Shown one piece after another: positions 51,701-59,332 of a DNA stretch of 64,000 nt. Positions within the stretch are counted from its first letter, which is position 1; each line of letters opens with the position of its first letter. The position numbers and the translations under genes are program-made. The notes under the pieces were generated by a model that saw only the letters and a list, made by a program, of their open reading frames with translations, did not search any database and had not been told where the DNA came from. Source of the DNA: Halorhodospira halophila. Lineage in GTDB: Bacteria; Pseudomonadota; Gammaproteobacteria; Nitrococcales; Halorhodospiraceae. The stretch is from positions 125,020-189,019 of the forward strand of contig NZ_NHSN01000018.1 in assembly GCF_016653405.1 (NCBI RefSeq). The letters run 5' to 3'.

Positions 51701-52193
51701 ACGGGTGGGTATCGGGGTCCTCGGCCGGCCCTACCACAACGATCCGGGCATCAACCACGGCATCCTCGATGATCTGCAGCGCAAGGGCTACCCGATCCTG
51801 TGGCAGGACGCCCTGCCCCGCGATCCGGCCACGCTCGAGCAGCTCTTCGGCGCCGAGGTGCGCGCCGGCGCCATGCGCTCGGCGCTGGCCATCGACGATG
51901 TCTGGAAGCACGACTTCTCAGAGCACAGCTCCCGCAAGCTCTGGGCGGCGAAGTTCATCGCCCGCCACCCCAACTTGGTGGCCGTGGAGCTGTCGAACTT
52001 CAAGTGCGGCCACGACGCCCCGATCTACTCGGTGATCGAGGCGATCATCGAGCAATCCGGAACACCCTACTTCTGCTTCAAGGACCTAGACGAGAACCGC
52101 CCCGGCGGATCGATCCAGATCCGCACCGAGACCATCGACTACTTCCTGCGCCGATACCAGGCCGAGCTACCCGCCAAGCGCTCGGCTGCCTGA
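48780..52193 (+). CDS. Double BadF/BadG-type ATPase with DUF2229 domain (acyl-CoA dehydratase activase-like)
   Basis: A 1137-residue protein with two complete ASKHA ATPase modules and a C-terminal DUF2229-type domain. Module 1 (about 10-285): GLDVGSTTVKAVV, VELGGQDAKI, Cys140 in DKCAGGTG and Cys179 in GKCGVFAETD. Module 2 (about 355-625): GIDAGSTSTKGVLL, DVGGQDIKLM, Cys483 in TQCSAGNG and Cys522 in HGCAVFLQSD. In dimeric activases such as HgdC two such cysteines per subunit hold one [4Fe-4S] cluster at the interface; here the two modules could form an internal pseudo-dimer. A linker has CRFCRNLC (Cys657, 660, 664). The DUF2229 region (about 778-1120) has IGIPRVLNLYSCAPFF, GSIDPCFPSKLG, GVLGRPYHNDPGINHGI and FKCGHDAPIY. 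It should use ATP to push electrons to the preceding gene product. Physiological substrate is not known. Confidence 0.82.
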   Translation: MPSPADHAPILVGLDVGSTTVKAVVIDGADDTLLWHDYRRHETRQLETVRDFLARIEAAIPAARRENLRLFTTGSGGGSVARALGARFVQEVHAVSLAVESRFPDVGSVVELGGQDAKIIVFKSLEDGSKRKIPAMNDKCAGGTGAVIDKIAAKLAIAPERLGDMGYVGHTVHPVAGKCGVFAETDINSLQKQGVAAEELMASLFEAIVQQNLSVLTRGHTLHPRVLLLGGPNTYIRGLQECWRSHIQALWEERGVDWNAPLEAAVHVPEQAQYFAALGAVAFGRSELADDPDAGRYPGPGVLDDWLTEQRTGGRRPGGAPPLVQDSAELETFLREFQPQPWQPARFSPGERVTGYVGIDAGSTSTKGVLLDPDGEVLAKAYRLSGGNPIEDAVALLAELETAVLRQGAELEVLGVGTTGYAKDILRDVLHADTAVVETVAHAHACEKEHPGTDCIVDVGGQDIKLMFLRDGRVRDFRLNTQCSAGNGYFLQATARAFGIELEDYAETALSAEAMPVFNHGCAVFLQSDIVDFQRKGWQRHEILAGLAAVLPKNIWLYVAQQPNPADLGRRFVLQGGTQHNLAAVKAQVDYLRERFRQVGAECDIRVHRHCGESGAIGAGLEARRLHRSEHRRSTFIGFERARRLQHHTIRDERTRCRFCRNLCLRTFIDVATGDVTEPATGADTPPRTSVPLAPGFRRVIIASCEQGEVEDKDTMQRIKAALDRDAERNPNHLDRAAREVFRTPQVEGVADPLPQTRLPGPLGRPAARRRAAMAYRRQVRIGIPRVLNLYSCAPFFLGYFTALGVPERALVFSDYTDPELYRRGANRGSIDPCFPSKLGIPHVHNLLTRKHRRRPLTHIFFPMIKSLPGALDGALAAQACPTVPGTAEATHAAFRREGDVFAEHGIRFRKTLVNLDDAALCAEQMRADWGEELGISARESRRAAEQGLAALHAFHERMEAEQRQTLQRLEQEGRVGIGVLGRPYHNDPGINHGILDDLQRKGYPILWQDALPRDPATLEQLFGAEVRAGAMRSALAIDDVWKHDFSEHSSRKLWAAKFIARHPNLVAVELSNFKCGHDAPIYSVIEAIIEQSGTPYFCFKDLDENRPGGSIQIRTETIDYFLRRYQAELPAKRSAA

Positions 52194-52226
52194 GCACGGA
52201 GCGGCCGAGCGGCCGCCCCGTGCTCA
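52191..52226. terminator. Strong hairpin between convergent activase and dapB genes
   Basis: Two 16-base arms with a single mismatch and a 4-base loop (GAGC) start at the TGA stop of the activase gene and end 5 bp before the dapB stop. No T-tract follows on either strand; placement between convergent genes suggests a bidirectional terminator. Confidence 0.65.
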
Positions 52227-52231
52227 GGCCT

Positions 52232-53035
52232 TCACACGCCGATCAGATCGCGCATGTCGTAGAGCCCCGGCGGTTGTTCCACCAGCCACGTGGCGGCCCG
52301 CAGGGCGCCGGCGGCAAAGGTGGTGCGGCTCGAGGCCTTGTGGGTGAGCTCGACCCGTTCACCGTCCCCGCCGAAGAGCACGGTATGCTCACCGACGATG
52401 TCGCCGGCACGGATCGTCTCGAAGCCGATGGCCCGCCGGTCGCGCTCCCCGGTGTAGCCCTCGCGGCCGTAGACGGCGCATTGCCCCAAGTCACGTCCCA
52501 AGGCATCGGCCGCCGCCTCGCCGAGCCGAAGCGCAGTACCCGAAGGGGCATCCACCTTGTGGCGGTGGTGGGCCTCGATGATCTCGATGTCGCTGTGCTC
52601 ACCGATGGCGCGGGCGGCCTGCTCGACCAGCGCGGTCAGCAGCGTCACTCCGGTCGAATAGTTGGCCGCGTGCATGACCGCCACTTGCTCCGAGAGCTGC
52701 CGCACCGCCTCGCGCTGGGCCTCGCCGAGGCCCGTGGTCCCCAGTACCAGCGGGCGGCCGGCCTGCGCACAGGCAGCAGTCACCGCCTCCGTCGCCTCGG
52801 GGAGGCTGAAATCGATCACAGCCTCGGAGGCAGACACGGCGGTCGCAATGTCGTCCCCGACGGTCACGCCCACCGCCCCTTGCCCGGCGAGTTCACCGGC
52901 ATCCCGACCGACGGCCTCGCCACCGGCCCGGTCGGTGGCGGCGGCCAGATGCACCCCCGGCTGCCGGTGCACCACATCGATCAGCATACGGCCCATGCGG
53001 CCGCCGGCCCCGATGATGCCGATGCCCAGGCTCAT
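52232..53035 (-). CDS. dapB: 4-hydroxy-tetrahydrodipicolinate reductase
   Basis: NAD(P)H-dependent reduction in the lysine/diaminopimelate pathway. 267 residues; nucleotide-binding [13 protein letters not shown] at the N-terminus, [22 protein letters not shown], the catalytic [13 protein letters not shown] and [15 protein letters not shown] near the end. The ATG at 53033-53035 overlaps the dnaJ stop (ATGA), so this biosynthetic gene is the last gene of the hrcA-grpE-dnaK-dnaJ operon; an in-frame upstream start inside dnaJ is not used. dnaJ-dapB adjacency is known in several gammaproteobacteria. Confidence 0.97.
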   Translation of the reverse strand: MSLGIGIIGAGGRMGRMLIDVVHRQPGVHLAAATDRAGGEAVGRDAGELAGQGAVGVTVGDDIATAVSASEAVIDFSLPEATEAVTAACAQAGRPLVLGTTGLGEAQREAVRQLSEQVAVMHAANYSTGVTLLTALVEQAARAIGEHSDIEIIEAHHRHKVDAPSGTALRLGEAAADALGRDLGQCAVYGREGYTGERDRRAIGFETIRAGDIVGEHTVLFGGDGERVELTHKASSRTTFAAGALRAATWLVEQPPGLYDMRDLIGV

Positions 53036-54192
53036 ATCCGCCACTCCTCGATAAAGCGCTTGACCTTGTCGAGCCACGACGAGGTGTGCGGATGGTGCTT
53101 GCCTCCGGTGTCCTGCAGGGTCGCCTGAAACTCCTCGAGCAGCTCACGCTGGCGCTTGGTCAGGTTGACCGGCGTCTCGACGTGGATCCGGCAGAGCAGG
53201 TCGCCCTGGCGGTTGCCGCGCACCGGCTTGACCCCCTTGCCGCGCAGGCGGAACACCTGGTTGGGCTGGGTCCCCGGCGGGATGCGCAGGTTCACGCGGC
53301 CGTCGAGGGTGGGCACCTCAACCTCGCCGCCGAGGGCCGCGGTGACGATGTCCACCGGTACCTGGCAGTGCAGGTCGGCCCCGTCACGCTCGAAGAACTC
53401 ATGCTCGCGCACGGCGACCTGGACGTACAGGTCACCCGGCGGACCACCGCGCTCGCCCGGTTCGCCCTCGCCGGAGAGGCGGATGCGGTCGCCGGTATCG
53501 ACGCCGGCGGGGATGCGCACGCTGAGGGTCTTGCGGTCCTCGACCCGACCCCGGCCCCGGCACTTGGGACACGGGTCGGTCACCACAACGCCCTCGCCGC
53601 CGCAGCGCGGACAGGTCTGCTGGATGGAAAAGAATCCCTGCTGCACGCGCACGTCGCCGTGGCCCTTACAGGTCGGGCACGTCTGCGGCTTGGAGCCGGC
53701 CCGGGAGCCCGAGCCCTTGCACGAGTCGCATTCGACGTGGGTGGGCACCTGGATCTGCTCCTCGGTACCGCGCACCGCGTCCTCGAGGCTCAGCTCGAGT
53801 GTGTAGCGCAGGTCGGCACCGCGGAAGGCCCGGCTGCGGCCGCCGCCGCGGCCACCCCCGGAGCCGAAGATATCCCCGAAGACGTCGGAGAAGATATCCG
53901 AGAAATCGGGACCGCCCGGTCCGGCGCCACCACCGTAGCCGCGCGGCCCGCCACCGCCGGCGGACGGATCCACCCCGGCGTGGCCGAACTGGTCGTAGGC
54001 GGCGCGCTTCTGCGCGTCCGAGAGGACCTCGTAGGCCTCCTTGACCTCCTTGAAGCGCTCGGCCGACTCCTCGTCCCCCGGATTGCGGTCCGGATGGTAC
54101 TTCTGGGCCATGCGCCGGTAGGCCTTCTTGATCTCGGCGTCAGAGGCGTTCTTGTTGACCCCCAACACCTCGTAGTAGTCACGCTTCGCCAT
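53032..54192 (-). CDS. dnaJ: Chaperone protein DnaJ
   Basis: Hsp40 co-chaperone that delivers substrates to DnaK and stimulates its ATPase. 386 residues: J domain 1-70 with YHPDRNPGD (HPD motif), Gly/Phe-rich region about 76-118, zinc-finger domain about 140-215 with four CxxCxGxG motifs ([32 protein letters not shown]), and C-terminal substrate-binding domains ending about 345. ATG start. Separated from dnaK by 110 bp that hold two hairpins. Confidence 0.98.
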   Translation of the reverse strand: MAKRDYYEVLGVNKNASDAEIKKAYRRMAQKYHPDRNPGDEESAERFKEVKEAYEVLSDAQKRAAYDQFGHAGVDPSAGGGGPRGYGGGAGPGGPDFSDIFSDVFGDIFGSGGGRGGGRSRAFRGADLRYTLELSLEDAVRGTEEQIQVPTHVECDSCKGSGSRAGSKPQTCPTCKGHGDVRVQQGFFSIQQTCPRCGGEGVVVTDPCPKCRGRGRVEDRKTLSVRIPAGVDTGDRIRLSGEGEPGERGGPPGDLYVQVAVREHEFFERDGADLHCQVPVDIVTAALGGEVEVPTLDGRVNLRIPPGTQPNQVFRLRGKGVKPVRGNRQGDLLCRIHVETPVNLTKRQRELLEEFQATLQDTGGKHHPHTSSWLDKVKRFIEEWRI

Positions 54193-54228
54193 AGGCTGCT
54201 CCGCGTTTCAGCACCCGGTAACGACAAA

Positions 54229-54256
54229 GGCGCAGGAGGGTGTCCCACCCTGCGCC
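54229..54256 (-). terminator. Hairpin with short T-run downstream of dnaK
   Basis: On the minus-strand transcript GGCGCAG-GGTG pairs with CACC-CTGCGCC around a small loop with a 3-base bulge, followed by CTTTGTCGTT. This is the most terminator-like structure between dnaK and dnaJ and could reduce dnaJ-dapB expression relative to dnaK. Confidence 0.45.
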
Positions 54257-54267
54257 TCCGCTCTGGC

Positions 54268-54293
54268 GGCGGCCCGCTCGGCAGCGGGCCGCC
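54268..54293. other. Second perfect hairpin downstream of dnaK
   Basis: An 11-bp perfect stem (GGCGGCCCGCT and complement) with a CGGC loop lies just after the dnaK stop. With the neighbouring hairpin it makes a tandem structure that may protect the 3' end of dnaK mRNA. Confidence 0.45.
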
Positions 54294-54302
54294 GGCTGCG
54301 GC

Positions 54303-56246
54303 TCACTTGCGGGAGTTGCCGTCCTCGTCCTTGACCTCTTCGAAGTCGGCGTCGACCACGTCCTCCTTTTGCTCGCCCGACGCGGCCTCGCCGGAGCCCG
54401 CACCCGCGGAGGCCTCTTCGCCGCCACCGGACTGCTGGTACGCCTTCTGCGCCAGCTCGCCGGCCTTGGTCGCCAGCTCCTGGGTCTTCTGCTCGATGGC
54501 CTCCTTGTCCTCGCCGTCCTTGACCTGCTCGAGCTCACTGATGGCGCTCTCGATCTCCTGCTTCTCGGCATCGCCGACCTGCTCGCCGAGATCCGACAGC
54601 GTCTTGCGGGTCGAGTGGATCATGTTCTCGGCTTGGTTGCGCGCCTCGACCAGCTCGCGCTGCTTGCGGTCCTCTTCGGCGTGCTCCTCGGCCTCCTTGA
54701 CCATACGCTCGATCTCGTCCTCGGTCAGCCCGGAGGAGGCCTTGATCTCGATGCCGGTCTCCTTGCCGGTGGCCTTGTCCTTGGCCGAGACGTTGAGGAT
54801 GCCGTTGGCGTCGATGTCGAAGGCGACCTCGATCTGCGGCACACCACGCGGCGACGGGGGGATGTCGGTCAGATCGAAACGACCGAGGGACTTGTTGTCC
54901 TTGGCCATCTCCCGCTCGCCCTGCAGGACGTGGACGGTCACGGCGGTCTGGTTGTCCTCGGCGGTCGAGAAGGTCTGCGTCCCCTTGGTGGGGATGGTGG
55001 TGTTCTTCTCGATGATCTTGGTCATCACGCCACCGAGGGTCTCGATGCCCAGCGACAGCGGCGTGACGTCGAGCAGCAGAACGTCCTTGACGTCACCGCC
55101 GAGCACACCGGCCTGGATCGCTGCACCCACGGCCACGGCCTCGTCCGGGTTGACGTCCTTGCGCGGATCCTTGCCGAAGTAATCCTTGACCTTCTCCTGG
55201 ACCTTCGGCATCCGCGTCTGGCCACCGACCAGGATCACGTCCTGGATGTCGCTGGCCGCCAGGCCTGCGTCCTTGAGCGCGGTCTTGCACGGCTCGATGG
55301 TGCGCTCGACCAGGTCCTCGACCAGCGACTCGAGCTTGGCCCGGGTGAGCTTGATGGCCATGTGCTTCGGACCGCTCTGATCCGCGGTGATGTAGGGCAG
55401 ATTGATCTCGGTCTGCTGGCTCGAGGAGAGCTCCACCTTGGCCTTCTCGGCCGCCTCGCGCAGGCGCTGCAGCGCCAGGTGATCCTGGCCGAGGTCAATG
55501 CCCTGGTCCTTCTTGAACTCCTGGATCAGGTAGTCGATGATCCGCTTGTCGAAATCCTCGCCCCCCAGGAAGGTATCGCCGGAGGTGGAGAGGACCTCGA
55601 ACTGCTTCTCGCCGTCGACCTCGGCGATCTCAATGATCGACACGTCGAAGGTGCCGCCGCCCAGGTCGTAGACCGCGACCTTCTTGTCGCCGCCCTCCTT
55701 GTCCAGGCCGTAGGCCAGCGCCGCCGCCGTCGGCTCGTTGATGATGCGCTTGACCTCGAGTCCGGCGATCTTGCCGGCATCCTTGGTGGCCTGACGCTGG
55801 GAGTCGTTGAAGTACGCCGGGACGGTGATCACTGCCTCGGTGACCTCCTCACCCAGGTAGTCCTCGGCGGTGCTCTTCATCTTCTGCAGGGTGCGCGCCG
55901 AGACCTCCGGCGGCGCCATCTTCTTACCCTGCGCCTCGACCCAGGCGTCGCCATTGTCCGCCTTGACGATCTTGTACGGCATCTCCTTGATGTCGCGCTG
56001 GACGACATCCTCGTCGAAGCGCCGGCCGATCAGGCGCTTGACCGCATGGATGGTGTTCTCCGGGTTGGTGACCGACTGCCGCTTGGCCGGGGCGCCGGTG
56101 AGCACCTCGCCATCCTCGGCGAAAGCCACCACCGACGGGGTGGTCCGATCGCCCTCCGCGTTCTCGATCACGCGGGTCTTATTGCCCTCCATGACCGCCA
56201 CGCACGAGTTGGTCGTGCCCAGGTCGATGCCGATGATCTTACCCAT
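54303..56246 (-). CDS. dnaK: Chaperone protein DnaK (Hsp70)
   Basis: 647 residues. ATPase domain 1-385 begins [19 protein letters not shown] and has [32 protein letters not shown] and [15 protein letters not shown]; the linker [16 protein letters not shown] leads to the substrate-binding domain and lid, ending in an acidic disordered tail with [12 protein letters not shown]. The C-terminus is Glu/Gly/Ser-rich ([19 protein letters not shown]). ATG start with AGGAGCG upstream. It follows grpE after 117 bp, room for an extra promoter. Confidence 0.99.
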   Translation of the reverse strand: MGKIIGIDLGTTNSCVAVMEGNKTRVIENAEGDRTTPSVVAFAEDGEVLTGAPAKRQSVTNPENTIHAVKRLIGRRFDEDVVQRDIKEMPYKIVKADNGDAWVEAQGKKMAPPEVSARTLQKMKSTAEDYLGEEVTEAVITVPAYFNDSQRQATKDAGKIAGLEVKRIINEPTAAALAYGLDKEGGDKKVAVYDLGGGTFDVSIIEIAEVDGEKQFEVLSTSGDTFLGGEDFDKRIIDYLIQEFKKDQGIDLGQDHLALQRLREAAEKAKVELSSSQQTEINLPYITADQSGPKHMAIKLTRAKLESLVEDLVERTIEPCKTALKDAGLAASDIQDVILVGGQTRMPKVQEKVKDYFGKDPRKDVNPDEAVAVGAAIQAGVLGGDVKDVLLLDVTPLSLGIETLGGVMTKIIEKNTTIPTKGTQTFSTAEDNQTAVTVHVLQGEREMAKDNKSLGRFDLTDIPPSPRGVPQIEVAFDIDANGILNVSAKDKATGKETGIEIKASSGLTEDEIERMVKEAEEHAEEDRKQRELVEARNQAENMIHSTRKTLSDLGEQVGDAEKQEIESAISELEQVKDGEDKEAIEQKTQELATKAGELAQKAYQQSGGGEEASAGAGSGEAASGEQKEDVVDADFEEVKDEDGNSRK

Positions 56247-56323
56247 AATTCGCTCCTGCTAACCGTTGAATCTGTCCGGGCCTGATTGCCTTCTGCCCCT
56301 TAAGTGCGGTGCCCCATCGGCTT

Positions 56324-56330
56324 TTTCAAG
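56324..56330 (-). promoter_or_regulatory. Possible heat-shock -35 element upstream of dnaK
   Basis: The minus strand reads CTTGAAA, identical to the sigma-32 -35 core, about 80 bp upstream of the dnaK ATG. No matching CCCCAT-type -10 box at the right distance was found, so this is only a weak hint of a dnaK promoter inside the operon. Confidence 0.25.
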
Positions 56331-56363
56331 GGCCCGGTTTGAATCGCGCCGAATCGCGTGCCT

Positions 56364-57080
56364 TTAGGCGGTCTCGTCCACCGAGCCACCGCTGCCCGCA
56401 CTGCCGTCGGCCTTCTTGGCCACCACCACCAGTGCCGGGCGCAGCAGGCGATCCTGCAGGCGGTAGCCCTTCTGCACCACGTGGAGCACGGTGTTCGGCT
56501 CCTGCTCTTCGCTGGGCTGCGTCGCCATAGCTTCGTGGTAGTCGGGGTTGAAACGCTCGCCCAGCGGGTTGATCTCCTCGATCTCGAAGCGCTCGAAGAC
56601 CTGATTGAGCATCTTGAGGGTCAACTGCGAGCCCTCGAGGAGCTTCTCGCGATCGGCCTCGGCGTCTTCGGCCGCCTGGACGCCCATCTCCAGGCTGTCC
56701 TTGACCTGCAGGAGATCGCCGCAGACCTTCTCGAGCCCCTGCCGCCGGGCCTGGTCGACATCCTTTTCCGCGCGGCGCTGCGCGTTCTCCAGCTCGGCGC
56801 GCATGCGCAGCACCTGATCCCAGTTCTCTTGGGCCTTCCGCTCGGCGTCAGCAAGGGCGTTCTCGAGTTCCTCGATACGCTGCTCCAGGTCCTCGGCGCT
56901 GGTACCGGCCTCGTCCGCCGCGGCGCCCTCGCTCGCCGAATCGCCGCTCTGGAGCTCGCCCTCGAGCGCCTCCGAGGCCTGACGGGTGTGCTTCTGCTCC
57001 GACGCCTCGGCGGTTGCCTGCGCGTCGCCGCGCACCTCGGGCTGCTCCTCGGTCGTGCTCTGTCGCTGGTTATCAGTCAT
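56364..57080 (-). CDS. grpE: Nucleotide exchange factor GrpE
   Basis: Releases ADP from DnaK. 238 residues, longer than E. coli GrpE (197) because of an N-terminal acidic, low-complexity extension of about 75 residues (ELQSGDSASEGAAADEAGTS). A long coiled-coil (about 63-130: EDLEQRIEELENALADAERK onward) is followed by the beta domain with FNPDYHEAMATQPSEE, NTVLHVVQKGYRLQDRLLRPALVVVAKK split here across two segments. The acidic extension may reflect a salt-adapted proteome. ATG start; follows hrcA by 112 bp. Confidence 0.96.
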   Translation of the reverse strand: MTDNQRQSTTEEQPEVRGDAQATAEASEQKHTRQASEALEGELQSGDSASEGAAADEAGTSAEDLEQRIEELENALADAERKAQENWDQVLRMRAELENAQRRAEKDVDQARRQGLEKVCGDLLQVKDSLEMGVQAAEDAEADREKLLEGSQLTLKMLNQVFERFEIEEINPLGERFNPDYHEAMATQPSEEQEPNTVLHVVQKGYRLQDRLLRPALVVVAKKADGSAGSGGSVDETA

Positions 57081-57192
57081 ATGGCTGCTCCGCTGGATTG
57101 AGCCGGAAAACGGTTACTGGCAGCCCACCACCGGGCGCCCCAAGCGCGGCCACCGGGTGCACTGCCTCCTGCCTGGGCACAGGTGTGGGGAT

Positions 57193-58248
57193 CTAGCGCG
57201 GCGGATTCAAGGCCGAGCCGACCAATCGGGCGGTGATGTCGACGATCGGAATGATCCGGTCGTAGGCCATGCGGGTCGGCCCGATCACCCCGAGCACCCC
57301 GGCCGCCTCACCGGCGACCCCGTAACGGGCCGTCACCAGCGAGAGACCGTCGAAGACCTCGTAACCGGCCTCCTGGCCGATGTAGATCTGGACGCCATCG
57401 GCCCGCGCGCAGCGATCGAGCAGGTGGAGGATGTCACGCTTCTGCGTGAAGGCCTCGAACAGCTGGCGCAGCCGGTCCACATCGGAGAGTTCCTCGAACT
57501 CCATCAGATTGGTCTGACCCGCGACCACGTACCCCTCGTCGTCCTGCTCCTCCGCCAGGGCCTTCTCGCCGACCTCCACCGCCGAGCGCATGAGTTCGTC
57601 GAGCCGCTGCTGATCGGCCTGCATGGCGGCGAGCAGGCGCTGGCGCACGCGCGGCAGCTCCACGCCGGCGAACTCCGCATTGAGGTAGTTGGCGATGCGC
57701 TGAAGCTCAGCCTCGGAGAAGTCGCGCTCGGTGCGGATGACGCGGTTCTGCACATCCCGCTCATTGATCACCAGGATCGCTAGCACGCGACGGTCGGACA
57801 GCGGCAGGAACTCAACGTGGCGCAGCACCGCCCAGTCGCAGCGCGGGAGGGTCACCACACCGGCCAGCCGGGTCAACTGCGAGAGCAGGTCCGAGGCGGA
57901 GTCGGCCAACTCCTCCGCCCCCTCCTCCCGGTCGCGAACCAGACGCCGGCGGAGCTGTTCGACGGTGTCGCCCTCGATGGGCTGGACCTGGAGCAGGCAG
58001 TCGACGTAGAAGCGCAGGCCCCGATCGGTCGGCACCCGACCGGCCGAGGTGTGCGGCGAGACCAGATAGCCCAATTCCTCGAGGTCGGCCATGACGTTGC
58101 GCACCGTGGCTGGGCTGACGGACAGCCCGGCTTCACGGGCCAGGCTGCGCGACCCGACCGGCCTGCCGCTGTCGATGTAGCGACGCACCAGCGTGCGGAG
58201 CAGGGTGCGCGCGCGGTCGCCCAGCTCCAGGTCGTGCGGCGGGCTCAT
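57193..58248 (-). CDS. hrcA: Heat-inducible transcription repressor HrcA
   Basis: Represses dnaK/groE operons by binding CIRCE elements and is itself stabilised by GroEL. 351 residues; the N-terminal winged-helix region has [19 protein letters not shown] and [19 protein letters not shown], followed by the conserved [16 protein letters not shown]; the central GAF-like dimerisation region and C-terminal [18 protein letters not shown] are typical. ATG start; first gene of hrcA-grpE-dnaK-dnaJ-dapB, divergent from nadK. A degenerate CIRCE-like repeat lies about 40 bp upstream. Confidence 0.96.
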   Translation of the reverse strand: MSPPHDLELGDRARTLLRTLVRRYIDSGRPVGSRSLAREAGLSVSPATVRNVMADLEELGYLVSPHTSAGRVPTDRGLRFYVDCLLQVQPIEGDTVEQLRRRLVRDREEGAEELADSASDLLSQLTRLAGVVTLPRCDWAVLRHVEFLPLSDRRVLAILVINERDVQNRVIRTERDFSEAELQRIANYLNAEFAGVELPRVRQRLLAAMQADQQRLDELMRSAVEVGEKALAEEQDDEGYVVAGQTNLMEFEELSDVDRLRQLFEAFTQKRDILHLLDRCARADGVQIYIGQEAGYEVFDGLSLVTARYGVAGEAAGVLGVIGPTRMAYDRIIPIVDITARLVGSALNPPR

Positions 58249-58286
58249 GGCTCATGCACCACGGGTTGCGCGATTTCGCGGGGGTT

Positions 58287-58308
58287 GCACTTAGGGCGCT
58301 CAAAGTGC
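58287..58308. promoter_or_regulatory. Degenerate CIRCE-like inverted repeat upstream of hrcA
   Basis: A perfect inverted repeat GCACTT-N10-AAGTGC lies between hrcA and nadK. The CIRCE consensus is TTAGCACTC-N9-GAGTGCTAA; each nine-base arm here agrees at about six positions and the spacer is one base longer. Its place 39-60 bp upstream of hrcA fits HrcA autoregulation, and nadK could be affected too. Confidence 0.4.
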
Positions 58309-58400
58309 GATCAGAGGCTAGCAAGCCGCGCGAACGACCGTCAACGCGCCAGTCGCCGGCCAATTGGCGCCCCCTGGGCGACGTGATACCGTTCCCGACC

Positions 58401-59321
58401 ATGGACGTACATCCACCACCGCCCTTCCCCACCGTCGGCATCACCGGCAAACCCGGCGACCCGGCCATCACCGGGCTGGTCGAGCGCTTGCTGCCCATGC
58501 TGGAAGCGCGCGGCTGTACGGCGTTGCTCGATGAGCAGTCCATGCCGGAGACCGGTGATCACCACCTGCAGCGCGTGCCCCGTGAAGCCCTGCTCGATGC
58601 CTGCGATCTGATCATCGCCATCGGGGGCGACGGCACCCTGATCCACATCGCCCGGGCCGTGGCCGGCCGGCGGGATGTCGCCCTGATGGGCATCAACCGC
58701 GGCCGGCTGGGGTTCCTGGTCGACATCGCACCCGAGCATCTGGACGAGGTCGCGCAGATCCTGGACGGGCAGCACGTCGTCGACGAGCGGCTGATCCTGC
58801 GCGCCGAGATCCGCTCCAACCAGGATGATACGCTGCTCCGCGAGGACGTGGCCATCAACGAGGTGGTCCTGCACCGCTGGAACACCGCGCGGATGATCGA
58901 ACTGGTCACGCGGATCGACGGCGAGCCGCTGAGCGATCACCGCTCCGACGGACTGATCATTGCCACACCGACCGGCTCGACGGCCTACGCCATGGCCGGA
59001 GGCGGGCCCATCGCCCACCCTAACCTGCACGCCATGGTTCTAGTGCCGGTCTGTCCGCACACGCTGAGTAATCGGCCACTCGTGGTCGATGGAGACAGCC
59101 GGATCGAGATCGATGTCCACCCGCGGTTCATCGAGCACGTCCGGGTCAGCTGCGACAGCCAGAGGGACCTGACCCTCCAGGAGGACAGCCGGCTGGTGGT
59201 GCGGGCCCACCCGAGCCCGATCCGCCTGGTCCATCCGCCGGGCTACAGCTACTTCAACCTGCTCCGCGCCAAGCTCGGCTGGGGCGGGCCGCTGTGCAAC
59301 ATCGAACCCTTCGGCGCATAG
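58401..59321 (+). CDS. nadK: NAD kinase
   Basis: Phosphorylates NAD to NADP. 306 residues from the ATG at 58401 (MDVHPPPPFPTVGITGKPGD), slightly longer than E. coli (292). The family motif GGDGTLI is near residue 75, followed by GINRGRLGFLVDI, the NAD-binding NEVVLHRW and DGLIIATPTGSTAYAMAGGGPI. There is no obvious Shine-Dalgarno; a longer in-frame opening upstream would run across the CIRCE-like site and is unlikely. Divergent from hrcA and followed by recN, the usual gammaproteobacterial order. Confidence 0.95.
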   Translation: MDVHPPPPFPTVGITGKPGDPAITGLVERLLPMLEARGCTALLDEQSMPETGDHHLQRVPREALLDACDLIIAIGGDGTLIHIARAVAGRRDVALMGINRGRLGFLVDIAPEHLDEVAQILDGQHVVDERLILRAEIRSNQDDTLLREDVAINEVVLHRWNTARMIELVTRIDGEPLSDHRSDGLIIATPTGSTAYAMAGGGPIAHPNLHAMVLVPVCPHTLSNRPLVVDGDSRIEIDVHPRFIEHVRVSCDSQRDLTLQEDSRLVVRAHPSPIRLVHPPGYSYFNLLRAKLGWGGPLCNIEPFGA

Positions 59322-59332
59322 GGAGAAGCGCT

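Noticed and set aside
53086..56285. Two long plus-strand frames (698 and 681 codons)
   Set aside because: Antisense to dnaJ and dnaK; low-complexity composition and no motifs.
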